DNA from: Niastella soli
GTDB taxonomy: Bacteria; Bacteroidota; Bacteroidia; Chitinophagales; Chitinophagaceae
Length of the DNA stretch: 64,000 nt
Reading direction: 5' to 3'
Assembly (NCBI RefSeq): GCF_017742245.1
Contig: NZ_JAGHKO010000010.1
Coordinates: 124,001 to 188,000, forward strand
Position numbers and translations under genes: made by a program. The notes below the pieces were generated by a model. It ran no database searches. It saw only the letters and a list, made by a program, of their open reading frames with translations, and had not been told where the DNA came from. Shown here piece by piece: positions 44,194 to 52,665 of this stretch (the stretch's first letter is position 1; every line of letters starts with the position of its first letter).

Positions 44194-44264
44194 TTTCACG
44201 TTTCACGATTGCCGACAACAGTCAGGGACCAGCAATAAGGACCTTTCACGTTTCGCGTTTGCCG
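44194..44264. repeat. Two short TTTCACG heptamer runs
   Basis: TTTCACG, TTTCACG, ATTGCCG (44194-44214) and TTTCACG, TTTCGCG, TTTGCCG (44244-44264). The second run shows stepwise change from TTTCACG to TTTGCCG with the phase intact. Confidence 0.65.
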
Positions 44265-44330
44265 TTCACGGCAGAGGCGGCTTGGTTAACAATAGGCAAT
44301 CCGCCTTCGCCAAGGCTTCGGCTGATAAAA

Positions 44331-44359
44331 CAAAAACGCCGCCCACCCGGAGCGACGTT
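44331..44359 (-). terminator. Terminator of the His-rich small gene
   Basis: AACGCCGC (44335-44342) and GCGACGTT (44352-44359) pair with one wobble. On the minus strand TTTTGTTTT follows. Confidence 0.75.
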
Positions 44360-44384
44360 TAAACCCTAAAGAAACCGACCTATT

Positions 44385-44564
44385 TTAATGCTTTTTATCA
44401 TGATGATGACCACCAGCATGGTGCGTGGTGTCAGCAGCCTTTTTTGGTTCTTTTACATGCGCAGGTTTTGTACCTGTTGAATCTTTCTTTGGGTGATGCT
44501 GTTGAGCCATAGTGAAATATCCTGTCATTAAGGCTAAACCTGCGAGTAATAATACTTTTTTCAT
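44385..44564 (-). CDS. Tiny exported His-rich protein (59 residues)
   Basis: A short gene with all parts in place: ATG at 44564, a signal peptide (MKKVLLLAGLALMTGYFTMAQ) with likely cleavage after AQ, a mature part of about 38 residues, a TAA stop, and a hairpin terminator 26 bp downstream. The mature peptide is Lys/His-rich (QQHHPKKDST near the start, THHAGGHHHDKKH at the end), suggesting metal binding in the periplasm, for example Ni, Zn or Cu. It is divergent from the sensor kinase gene at 44752 with 187 bp between, so it could be a regulatory target. No family is recognised. The His-rich metal role is inference from composition. Confidence 0.7.
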   Translation of the reverse strand: MKKVLLLAGLALMTGYFTMAQQHHPKKDSTGTKPAHVKEPKKAADTTHHAGGHHHDKKH

Positions 44565-44751
44565 TGCTGAATATTGAAGGTTGTTTGGGAATGATTTGAC
44601 GCTGTGAAAGTATTCAAATGCGCTACCCGGGAAAAATTTTACGGGCTGCTTAACTGGTGATTAACAATCTCCCGCGGCCTTGACCGTTTGTAACAGAAAC
44701 CTTAACTTTCCTTAACATCCGTTTAACCAGATTACAAAAAATGTAAGCATA

Positions 44752-46065
44752 ATGGATAGCAAATTTGCTAACAGGAGTTTATCAGATTTTATGCGTTCAT
44801 CAACACTCAGATGGCTGGTGCTTTTAGCCAGTATTTTAATAATGCTGATAATTGCCGTGCAGTTGTTCTGGCTCAATAAAGTCTATTCATTCGAACAAAA
44901 AACATTTAATACAAATGTTGTTAAAAGTATCCGTGGCCTTTATGAAGACATTGATCTTGTAGATACCCGTTCGAACCATTTACAGGACCTTATAGAACAA
45001 CCCAGCACCGATTATTTTTTATTCCGGGTTGAAAATTATTATCCCGAGGATACCATTGCTGATTACCTTAAGCATGAACTCAACGATTTTGACGTGTTGA
45101 CCGATGCATACCTGGGTTATTACAATACGGGTAACCGGGAGTATGGATATACAAAATATATTAATGCCGCTGGTTCGCAATATGGTTCGGAAGGCGTCAA
45201 CCTCACGTTATATAAAAGGAAACATAATTACTTAATGCTTTATTTCCCACACCGTAATAAATATGTTTTGCAGCAGATGAATTTCTGGTTCATCAGCAGC
45301 GCCATATTATTTGTGGTGTTGGTTGGACTGGCAGTGATCCTTTTCTTCTTTTACCGCCAACGGTTCCTGGCTGAAGTGCAGAAAGATTTTGTGAACAATT
45401 TTACCCATGAATTTAAAACCCCGCTGGCCGTAATGAAAATATCGGCGGAGGTATTGTTGCAGGATAAAATAACTGCACAACCTGAGCGGTTACGTAAATA
45501 CGCCACTATAGTAGAAAACCAGACCCAGCACCTGCAGGAACAGGTTGAACGGTTGTTGCAAATTGCCCGGAGCGACCGTAAAGACCTTCCCATTCAGAAA
45601 AAACAGGTACCATTAAAAGAGCTTATTGAACAGGCCGTTGCCAAAATGCAACCCCTGATAGATGAGAAAAATGCAGAGGTGAATATCCCCATCGATGAAG
45701 ACCAGAATATTGAATTGTATGCCGACCGGGCACATTTAGAACTGGCTATCGTAAATTTGCTGGAGAACGCCCTTAAATTCTCCATAAAACCACACATCAT
45801 TATTTCAATAGGTCATGAAGATGGAAACATCTACATTTCAGTAAAAGATAATGGAATAGGTATTGAAAAGAAATACCAAAAACGTTTATTCAAGAAATTT
45901 TATCGCGTACCCACCGGTGATGTGCACAATGTAAAGGGATTTGGACTGGGATTGAACTTTGTAAAAAGGATCATAGATGCCCACCACGGCACCATAAAAA
46001 TAAACAGCCTGCCTGGTATTGGCACCGAGTTCAGGCTTATTCTTCCTGCATCTGTAAATAGTTGA
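44752..46065 (+). CDS. Membrane sensor histidine kinase (HisKA type)
   Basis: 437-residue two-component sensor. Transmembrane helices at about 19-41 and 180-205 flank a periplasmic sensor region of about 140 residues with no recognised fold. The HisKA dimer helix has the acceptor His219 in NFTHEFKTPLAV. The ATPase domain has the N box NLLENALKFS, DNGIGIEKKYQKRLFKKFYRV (G1/F box) and GFGLGLNFVKRI (G2). It is immediately followed (2 bp after the stop) by an OmpR-type regulator, so this is a cognate pair. An OprB-like porin gene follows and may be in the same regulon. Confidence 0.94.
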   Translation: MDSKFANRSLSDFMRSSTLRWLVLLASILIMLIIAVQLFWLNKVYSFEQKTFNTNVVKSIRGLYEDIDLVDTRSNHLQDLIEQPSTDYFLFRVENYYPEDTIADYLKHELNDFDVLTDAYLGYYNTGNREYGYTKYINAAGSQYGSEGVNLTLYKRKHNYLMLYFPHRNKYVLQQMNFWFISSAILFVVLVGLAVILFFFYRQRFLAEVQKDFVNNFTHEFKTPLAVMKISAEVLLQDKITAQPERLRKYATIVENQTQHLQEQVERLLQIARSDRKDLPIQKKQVPLKELIEQAVAKMQPLIDEKNAEVNIPIDEDQNIELYADRAHLELAIVNLLENALKFSIKPHIIISIGHEDGNIYISVKDNGIGIEKKYQKRLFKKFYRVPTGDVHNVKGFGLGLNFVKRIIDAHHGTIKINSLPGIGTEFRLILPASVNS

Positions 46066-46067
46066 AC

Positions 46068-46766
46068 ATGCTTACAAAAAAAGTAAAAGTACTGTTGGCC
46101 GAAGACGATATGTCGTTAGGATATGTGATCAAAGACAACCTGCAGGATGCAGGTTATGAAGTGGTATTATGTCCCGATGGACAAACCGCTATCGAGAAAT
46201 TTGATAAAACCCAATATGATATCTGTTTGCTCGATGTAATGATGCCCAATAAAGATGGGTTTACGGTTGCCCGCAGGATCCGTCAGCTAAGTGATATGGT
46301 GCCTATCCTGTTTCTCACCGCCAAATCAATGGAAGAAGATAAAATAAAAGGGTTCCTTACCGGTGCCGACGATTACATAACCAAACCCTTCAGCATGCAG
46401 GAACTCCTGTTGCGGATGGATGTATTTATTCGCCGCTCCCGTAAACTACATGCCGATAATGTACAGGAGTATTCCATTGGACAAATGAAATTTTCCTATA
46501 CCGATCTGAAATTACATACAGCTACAGAAACCTTTACCCTTACTCAAAAAGAGGCTGACCTGTTGAAATTCCTGTGCGAGCATGCCAATCATATTTTAAA
46601 ACGCGATGAGGTATTGCTGAACGTGTGGGGCAAAGACGATTACTTCCTTGGTCGGAGCATGGATGTGTTTATGACCAAATTACGCAAATACTTTAAAGCC
46701 GATCCCAATATCGTTTTGGAAACCATCCATGGCGTTGGTTTCCGGTTCAATGCAGAAGTGGGTTAG
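46068..46766 (+). CDS. OmpR/PhoB-family response regulator
   Basis: 232-residue regulator. The receiver domain has the acidic pair D13/D14, phospho-acceptor D56 (ICLLDVMMPNKDG), a conserved Thr in FLTAKS and Lys in DYITKPFS. The C-terminal winged helix (about 135-232) has TLTQKEADLLKFLCEH and GRSMDVFMTKLRKYF. The ATG at 46068 lies 2 bp beyond the kinase stop; an in-frame TTG at 46062 would overlap it. It forms a two-component pair with the upstream kinase. Confidence 0.94.
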   Translation: MLTKKVKVLLAEDDMSLGYVIKDNLQDAGYEVVLCPDGQTAIEKFDKTQYDICLLDVMMPNKDGFTVARRIRQLSDMVPILFLTAKSMEEDKIKGFLTGADDYITKPFSMQELLLRMDVFIRRSRKLHADNVQEYSIGQMKFSYTDLKLHTATETFTLTQKEADLLKFLCEHANHILKRDEVLLNVWGKDDYFLGRSMDVFMTKLRKYFKADPNIVLETIHGVGFRFNAEVG

Positions 46767-46804
46767 CCAATAAAAACCTGGCACGCTAGTCGCATAAATT
46801 ATTT

Positions 46805-48115
46805 ATGCGGATACTGGCGACCTTTCTTTTATTCATAGTAGGTACGCATGCGTTGGCGCAGTCACCCGCTGATTCTACAAAGGATCGCAGGTGGAGCTTT
46901 CATGCACAAGCCACCTCTATCTGGCAATATCATCCCACCTTTCCCGCAAAATATACCGGTAAAAACAGTTTACAAACGTCAGAACCCGGACAGATCTCCT
47001 TTACAGGTACTTTATACGCCGGAATTAGATTATGGAAACAGGCGGCGTTTTATTTTAATCCGGAGGTAGCCGGCGGCAGCGGTCTTAGTTCCGCATTGGG
47101 AATTGCCGGTTTTCCCAATGGAGAAACCTTTCGCATAGGCAGCAAACAACTGAAGGTATATGTGGCCCGTTTATACCTTGAACAGAAGTTTGCCATTGGC
47201 AAAGGGACGGATTGGGAACCAGACGATCTTAACCAGGTACAGCAGCATACCCCCGCTACTTATCTCTCCATCAGGGCCGGTAAATTCAGCATAGCCGATT
47301 TTTTCGACGACAATACTTATAGCCATGATCCGCGGGAACAGTTCATGAACTGGAGCCTCATGAGCAATGGCGCCTGGGACTACCCTGCCAATACCCGTGG
47401 TTATACCGTTGGCGCCGTGCTGGAATACCATACACCACATTGGGCGGTGCGTATTGGAGTAACACAAGTGCCTACTTATGCCAATGGCCCGGTGCTCGAC
47501 GATCAAATCGCCAATGCACATGGAATTACAACGGAAGGAGAGAAAAATATCCGGATCAACAAGCGTCCGGGCATTATCAGGCTTTTATTGTTTCATAACC
47601 TGGCCAGAATGGGTAATTATGAAGAAGCGGTAAAAAACACGCCGGTTCCTGATATAGTAGCAGTGCGTAACATCCCACGTTCAAAAAATGGAATTGGCAT
47701 ATCATTGGAACAGGAGATCTCCACTTATGCCGGTATTTTTGTAAGAGGAAGCTGGAATGATGGCAACAATGAAACCTGGGCCTTTACTGAAATTGACCAC
47801 TCCCTGTCGGGTGGCATTGTATGGGATGGTGCCGTCTGGGCAAGGAAAAATGATGAACTGGGCGCTGCGGTGGTGGTCAATGGCATTTCTACCCCACATC
47901 GCAATTACCTGAAAGCTGGTGGTTATGGATTTATTATTGGAGATGGTAACCTGAATTACAGCAATGAGGCCATTTTTGAAGCCTATTATAAATTCCGGTT
48001 CCCGGCCGTGTTTCTATCAATAAGCCCCGATTACCAGTTTGTATTGAACCCGGCTTACAACAAGGACCGTGGCCCGGTACATGTTTTTGGAATAAGAGCG
48101 CATGTGCAGTGGTAA
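46805..48115 (+). CDS. OprB-like carbohydrate-selective porin
   Basis: 436-residue predicted outer-membrane beta-barrel with signal peptide (MRILATFLLFIVGTHALAQ). Alternating hydrophobic strands with aromatic girdles run through the mature chain and it ends in HVQW, a typical C-terminal barrel strand. Conserved segments such as RAGKFSIADFFDDN, MSNGAWDYPANTRGYTVG and YYKFRFPAVFLSISPDYQFV fit the OprB-like porin family. It probably lets sugars or other small solutes cross the outer membrane. It lies 38 bp after the OmpR-type regulator and may be controlled by or transcribed with it. Confidence 0.82.
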   Translation: MRILATFLLFIVGTHALAQSPADSTKDRRWSFHAQATSIWQYHPTFPAKYTGKNSLQTSEPGQISFTGTLYAGIRLWKQAAFYFNPEVAGGSGLSSALGIAGFPNGETFRIGSKQLKVYVARLYLEQKFAIGKGTDWEPDDLNQVQQHTPATYLSIRAGKFSIADFFDDNTYSHDPREQFMNWSLMSNGAWDYPANTRGYTVGAVLEYHTPHWAVRIGVTQVPTYANGPVLDDQIANAHGITTEGEKNIRINKRPGIIRLLLFHNLARMGNYEEAVKNTPVPDIVAVRNIPRSKNGIGISLEQEISTYAGIFVRGSWNDGNNETWAFTEIDHSLSGGIVWDGAVWARKNDELGAAVVVNGISTPHRNYLKAGGYGFIIGDGNLNYSNEAIFEAYYKFRFPAVFLSISPDYQFVLNPAYNKDRGPVHVFGIRAHVQW

Positions 48116-48120
48116 GATCT

Positions 48121-48444
48121 TTATTTCTTTTTTGGCGAAGACACCCCGGTATAAGCTGTGGTCAAAATATCTTTCAACATATCTTTTCGAACTTGCTGAA
48201 GGTCAACGAGCGTCCAGCCCTGTTTGCCCCATTTGTTATTGACCGGGTAAATAATGGTTTTATCAAAAGCACAAAAAACCGATTGATCAATTTCAGTCAG
48301 TTTAACACATATGACGTTACTATCGGGTGCATGGGTAGCAAAGATCTTTTTCTTCACCCTGAAAGAGGACTTTTCAAAGTGAGGCTGCTCTTCCACTCCG
48401 GCAAATGAAAGCGCCAGTTGTTTAAAGGTTTTGATATCGACCAT
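48121..48444 (-). CDS. MmcQ/YjbR family protein
   Basis: 107-residue single-domain protein of the MmcQ/YjbR (double-wing) fold. The N terminus has MVDIKTFKQLALSFAGVEEQPHFEKSSF split over the first helix and strand, followed by KKIFATHAPDSNVICVKL and NKWGKQGWTLVDLQQV. Some members are described as DNA-binding-like, but the function is not established. It converges with the porin gene with only 5 bp between stops. Confidence 0.85.
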   Translation of the reverse strand: MVDIKTFKQLALSFAGVEEQPHFEKSSFRVKKKIFATHAPDSNVICVKLTEIDQSVFCAFDKTIIYPVNNKWGKQGWTLVDLQQVRKDMLKDILTTAYTGVSSPKKK

Positions 48445-48494
48445 CGATAAATGAAAATAATGAATTTCCGGCGTAAAGCAAGGTACAAAAGCAA

Positions 48495-48515
48495 GGGTCC
48501 GCCAATGGCGGACCC
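48495..48515. repeat. GGGTCCGCCA-A-TGGCGGACCC palindrome
   Basis: Perfect 10-bp inverted repeat with a 1-bp centre in the gap between two minus-strand genes, upstream of the MmcQ-like gene. It is the cleanest copy of the element also seen at 21747-21771 and 58970-58984. Confidence 0.7.
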
Positions 48516-48548
48516 AAACAATCAGTTTTTATTATGTTACTGGTTCAT

Positions 48549-48893
48549 TTAAACCGCAAAAGAAGTACCGCAACCACAGGTTTTGCTGGCGTTGGGATTA
48601 TTGAAAGTAAAGCCGCGGGCATTTAAGCCATTGGCCCAGTCAATTTGCATCCCCATCAGGTAAATGGCGTGCGATTTATTCATGATGAAGGATTGGCCTT
48701 CAAATTCAAATTCAACATCATCGGCTTGTCTGTCGTCGAAACCCAGCACATACGACAGACCGGAACAACCACCCCCTTTTACGCCAACACGCAAAAATTG
48801 GGTGATATCGAACTCGGGGGCGCTCATCAGACGATGGATCTCAGCCAGGGCGCCGGCGGTAAAGCTCACAGGAACGGCCGTTGTCATTTCCAT
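48549..48893 (-). CDS. Iron-sulfur cluster assembly protein, IscA/HesB (A-type carrier)
   Basis: 114-residue A-type Fe-S carrier that receives clusters and passes them to apoproteins in the cytoplasm. The three ligand cysteines are present in the usual context: GVKGGGCSGLSYVL, and the C-terminal CGCGTSF. The start at 48893 (MEMTTAVPVSFT) is chosen; a further 39 upstream codons are open but include a Cys-rich, non-conserved segment. An ATG two codons later is equally possible. No isc/suf cluster is adjacent. Confidence 0.92.
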   Translation of the reverse strand: MEMTTAVPVSFTAGALAEIHRLMSAPEFDITQFLRVGVKGGGCSGLSYVLGFDDRQADDVEFEFEGQSFIMNKSHAIYLMGMQIDWANGLNARGFTFNNPNASKTCGCGTSFAV

Positions 48894-49108
48894 ACTTACA
48901 TCAATTTTATGAGGCAAATTTACAATAAAAAGGGATGCCGGGCACCGGCAAGCCTGGGGATATCGGTTAACAAATATGTAAGGGCAATGATTGCAAACCT
49001 GTGCTCCCAAACAATTATCCCGGTCTATTCTTCGTTTCTAAGCCTTCCCATTGCTTTTTAACAACTTAGTATTAAGAACTGTATTTTTGTTCACCTAAAA
49101 CCTAATAA

Positions 49109-49639
49109 ATGCTCAGTACCACTGAAATGGTAATTTCAATTTCAATAGCCCTTATCCTTGGCGGGGCGTTGGCTTATTTGTTCTGGAAACAACGTAAAGA
49201 GGCCAAAGTACTGCTGGCACAACACGAGAAGGCAAAAACAGCGCCTCCCCCTACCCAACCCCTTCAGTTACAAGCCTATGAACGCCTGATCTTACTGGTT
49301 GACCGGATTGCATTGACCAATGTCATCAGCCGCACCCCGGGAGCCGGATTGACCGCCCGCGATATGCAGGTGTTGTTAACCCAAACCATTCGCACTGAGT
49401 TTGAATACAATGTGACCCAACAGATCTATGTATCGCACGAATCATGGGAGGCCGTACGTAACCTGAAGGACCAAAACATAATGATCATTAACCAGATAGC
49501 TTCATTTTTGCCCGCAGAAGCCACTGGCCAGGACCTTAGCCGCAGCATTCTGGAAATGCTGATGCAATCGCCCAAAGCATCGCTGCACAACGTTGTAGCA
49601 GACGTACTTAGCTATGAAGCCAAGAAATTAATGTCATAG
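49109..49639 (+). CDS. Membrane-anchored protein of unknown function
   Basis: 176-residue protein with an N-terminal transmembrane helix (about residues 8-26, ISIALILGGALAYLFW). A basic/Pro-rich linker follows, then a helical cytoplasmic domain (LQLQAYERLILLVDRIAL, TIRTEFEYNVTQQIYVSHESWEAV). I do not assign a family. It lies 24 bp upstream of the acyl-CoA mutase gene on the same strand, a probable operon. Confidence 0.75.
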   Translation: MLSTTEMVISISIALILGGALAYLFWKQRKEAKVLLAQHEKAKTAPPPTQPLQLQAYERLILLVDRIALTNVISRTPGAGLTARDMQVLLTQTIRTEFEYNVTQQIYVSHESWEAVRNLKDQNIMIINQIASFLPAEATGQDLSRSILEMLMQSPKASLHNVVADVLSYEAKKLMS

Positions 49640-49663
49640 GAAGATAAGTCCAACAAAAACTAC

Positions 49664-51223
49664 ATGTCAAAGAAAGTAACTACCGATAGCGCCATTGAAA
49701 TAAAAGAAGTGTACACACCGGCAGATGTACCGGCTTCCAGCCAATCTGAAATGCCTGGCCAGTTCCCGTTTACCCGGGGCGTACAGGAAGATATGTACCG
49801 GGGTAAACTATGGACCATGCGCCAATATGCCGGCTTCAGCACGGCAGAAGAAAGTAATAAGCGGTATCACTATCTGCTCTCACAGGGCGTAATGGGTTTG
49901 AGCGTGGCGTTTGACCTGCCCACCCAGATCGGGTACGACAGCGATCATGCCCTGGCCGAAGGGGAAGTTGGCAAAGTGGGGGTGGCCATCGACAGCCTCG
50001 AGGATATGCATACCCTTTTCAAAGGCATTAAGCTGGAAGAGGTATCTACTTCCATGACCATCAATTCCACTGCATACATCCTGCTTTCTTTTTACGTAGC
50101 CCTGGCCAAACAACAGGGCGCTGATCTGAACAAGATCACCGGCACCATTCAAAACGATATCTTGAAAGAATATGCGGCAAGGGGCACTTATATCTATCCC
50201 CCCAAGCCTTCCATGCGCATCATTACCGATATATTCGAATGGTGCAGCAAGGAACTGCCCAAATGGAACACCATCTCTATTTCTGGCTATCATATTCGCG
50301 AAGCCGGCAGCACGGCTGTACAGGAGATTGCTTTTACTTTAAGTAATGGCAAGGCCTACGTAAAGGCTGCCCTGGAAAAAGGACTTGACATCAATGTATT
50401 TGGCCGCCGGTTGTCGTTCTTTTTTAACGCACACAACAACCTGTTTGAAGAAATAGCCAAGTTCAGGGCTGCCCGCCGGATGTGGGCCAACATGATGAAA
50501 GAACTGGGGGCTACCGATCCCAGGGCCATGATGTTGCGTTTTCATACCCAAACCGGAGGCAGTACTTTAACGGCGCAGCAACCACAAAACAATATTGCGC
50601 GGGTTACCGTGCAAACGCTCGCTGCGGTGTTGGGTGGCACCCAATCGTTACATACCAATGGCTTTGATGAAGCATTGAGCCTGCCTACAGAAGAAGCGGC
50701 CCGCATTGCCTTACGCACCCAGCAGATCGTGGCTTTCGAAAGCGGTGCAGCCGATACGGTTGATCCATTGGCTGGCTCCTACTATATAGAGTCGCTGACC
50801 AACGAAATAGAACAAAAGGCCTATGAATTGATAGCTACCATCGATGCCATGGGCGGCAGCGTATCGGCCATAGAAGAAGGATTCATCCAGGATGCTATTG
50901 CCCGCAGTTCATACGAGTATCAACGCAAGATCGAGAACGGCGAAAAGATCATTGTAGGCGTTAACAAATTTCAAACCACAGAAAAAGATACCACTCCTGT
51001 TTTCAAAATTGATGACTCCATCCGTCAGATCCAAACTCAGAAATTAGCCCACCTGCGCAATAACCGCAACCCGGCCAAATGCGACCAGGTGCTACAGGGT
51101 CTTTCTGATAAAGCAACTGCCGGCGAAAACATTATGCCCACCGTTATTGAAGCCGTTGAGCAAAAGTGTACACTTGGGGAGATAGCGGATACTTTACGGG
51201 AGGTGTTTGGGGAATACAAGTAA
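49664..51223 (+). CDS. Acyl-CoA mutase large subunit (methylmalonyl-CoA mutase family)
   Basis: 519-residue B12-dependent isomerase large chain of the methylmalonyl-CoA mutase family. The TIM barrel shows [49 protein letters not shown], a long [15 protein letters not shown] segment and [19 protein letters not shown]. The C-terminal B12-binding domain is absent, so it needs a separate small subunit not found in this window. This resembles isobutyryl-CoA/2-hydroxyisobutyryl-CoA or two-chain methylmalonyl-CoA mutases; the exact acyl-CoA cannot be decided. It lies 24 bp after a small membrane protein gene. The stop is followed by an inverted octamer array. Confidence 0.92.
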   Translation: MSKKVTTDSAIEIKEVYTPADVPASSQSEMPGQFPFTRGVQEDMYRGKLWTMRQYAGFSTAEESNKRYHYLLSQGVMGLSVAFDLPTQIGYDSDHALAEGEVGKVGVAIDSLEDMHTLFKGIKLEEVSTSMTINSTAYILLSFYVALAKQQGADLNKITGTIQNDILKEYAARGTYIYPPKPSMRIITDIFEWCSKELPKWNTISISGYHIREAGSTAVQEIAFTLSNGKAYVKAALEKGLDINVFGRRLSFFFNAHNNLFEEIAKFRAARRMWANMMKELGATDPRAMMLRFHTQTGGSTLTAQQPQNNIARVTVQTLAAVLGGTQSLHTNGFDEALSLPTEEAARIALRTQQIVAFESGAADTVDPLAGSYYIESLTNEIEQKAYELIATIDAMGGSVSAIEEGFIQDAIARSSYEYQRKIENGEKIIVGVNKFQTTEKDTTPVFKIDDSIRQIQTQKLAHLRNNRNPAKCDQVLQGLSDKATAGENIMPTVIEAVEQKCTLGEIADTLREVFGEYK

Positions 51224-51224
51224 G

Positions 51225-51292
51225 TTATTTAGTTATTTGGTTTGTTAGTTTAGAACTCAAAAACTAAAGAACTAACAAACTAAATAACTAAT
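51225..51292. repeat. Inverted octamer array between convergent genes
   Basis: TTATTTAG, TTATTTGG, TTTGTTAG, TTTAGAAC, TCAAAAAC, TAAAGAAC, TAACAAAC, TAAATAAC. The first three words are near complements of the last ones (GTTATTTAG...TTTGTTAG versus CTAACAAA...CTAAATAAC), so the array can fold on itself. It starts 1 bp after the mutase stop and ends about 20 bp before the stop of the convergent gene. It may serve as a bidirectional terminator. Confidence 0.75.
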
Positions 51293-51310
51293 GGGTTAAG
51301 CTACTTCTTA

Positions 51311-52432
51311 TTAATAAACAAACTTCTTACTACTCTGCCCTTCTTTACCTACCAACCGTACCACATACGTTCCATGTGACAACGTTTGTAAAGGTAAAGT
51401 GAAAACCTGCACCCCGGTTTCAAGCTCCAATGATCGCTGTTGCAATAACGCGCCATTCATGGTTACCACAGACAGCTGGTACGATCCTTTTTCAGGGACC
51501 TGTAACGACGTTACCAGCGATTGACTGGTAGCATTTGCATAATTGATCACCAGCTGTTTTGGGGTGGCATTGTTAACCTTAACCAGCCAGGAGAAATAAG
51601 TCCAGCCACTTGGTTCATTTATTTTGATCCGGTAATAAATAGCAGGTACATTACCAGGCGCCTGGTTATCTTCATACTGAAAAGAGGCAGTTAATTGGTC
51701 ATCCTGTTGGGTAAACCTATTGATGGTTGTAAAATCAGTCCCATTCAGCGACCGCTCCACATTAAATACATTCCCTTCCCCTACATTGACCATCTGCCAT
51801 TTCAGCGAAACCATTTTATCGTTCTTACGCAATGCCTGCACCCCTGTGAAGGTGAGCGGCAAGGTACTCCCGATGCCCTGGATACTGATATTATCCACCA
51901 CCACACGACTGAGGCCGCCAGTTGTTACAACAGCATTGTACCCATACAATCGAAAAGTGACGGGTGTATACAGTTGCAAAAAGCTACTGCCTAACGTAAC
52001 CGTAAAATTCTGCATGCCGGTTGTTAAACTGTTTGAGCTAAGATCTGCGGCATAGCCATCCCGGCTGGAACGCAGGCTCCAGGACGTAGGCCCTGAACCA
52101 GCAGCGGTGCCCGTTGTGCTACGTCGCATAGTCAAAACAATATTCGACAGATCGAGCTGGTAACCGGTATTAGGGCTAATAGTAAACTCCAGGTAAGCGC
52201 TGGGATCAAGCGCGCCAGCAGGCCAGCCGCCTTCACCATAATACACAGTACCGCCATTATATGCTTTTGTAGGTATAGCTGCACTAAAATCGGCTACAGA
52301 AACTGTATTGTAGGTACCGCCGGTACCTGAAGTTGTATTGGAGAATGCCCAGTTACCTATTGTTTGAGATAGACAGGGAACGGCTATAAACGCCTGTAGT
52401 AATACACTGCATACATGCTTACCTACAGACAT
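51311..52432 (-). CDS. Exported protein with T9SS-type C-terminal sorting domain
   Basis: 373 residues from the start at 52432 (MSVGKHVCSVLLQAF), which gives a signal peptide. Upstream ATG codons at 52471 and 52486 add residues encoded by a palindromic-repeat-like sequence (TATAGGRSA) and are less likely. The mature part has a beta-sandwich of about 190 residues (FSNTTSGTGGTYN, AYLEFTISPNTGYQLDLSNI), then an Fn3-like region (ALRKNDKMVSLKWQMVN, NVFNVERSLNGTDF). The C-terminal domain is of type A sorting character (SHGTYVVRLVGKEGQSSKKF). It is probably secreted and attached at the surface by the type IX system. Function unknown. Confidence 0.8.
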   Translation of the reverse strand: MSVGKHVCSVLLQAFIAVPCLSQTIGNWAFSNTTSGTGGTYNTVSVADFSAAIPTKAYNGGTVYYGEGGWPAGALDPSAYLEFTISPNTGYQLDLSNIVLTMRRSTTGTAAGSGPTSWSLRSSRDGYAADLSSNSLTTGMQNFTVTLGSSFLQLYTPVTFRLYGYNAVVTTGGLSRVVVDNISIQGIGSTLPLTFTGVQALRKNDKMVSLKWQMVNVGEGNVFNVERSLNGTDFTTINRFTQQDDQLTASFQYEDNQAPGNVPAIYYRIKINEPSGWTYFSWLVKVNNATPKQLVINYANATSQSLVTSLQVPEKGSYQLSVVTMNGALLQQRSLELETGVQVFTLPLQTLSHGTYVVRLVGKEGQSSKKFVY

Positions 52433-52665
52433 AGACCATGCTGACCTGCCACCGGCAGTGGCGGTTTTCATAACAGGAACGGGCATCTCAGGACAGTTTT
52501 CGGGGTTAAAACGCTTATTAAACGAAAAATATATGTAGTTATTACATGTATGTGCATCAAGGCTTTATAAACAAGATAAACGCTATATAAAGTAGTTTAA
52601 AAATCATATGTTTAGTTGAGCGGGTAACTCATATTTTTTTTCTACATTCAGTAAAATCATCCAGC

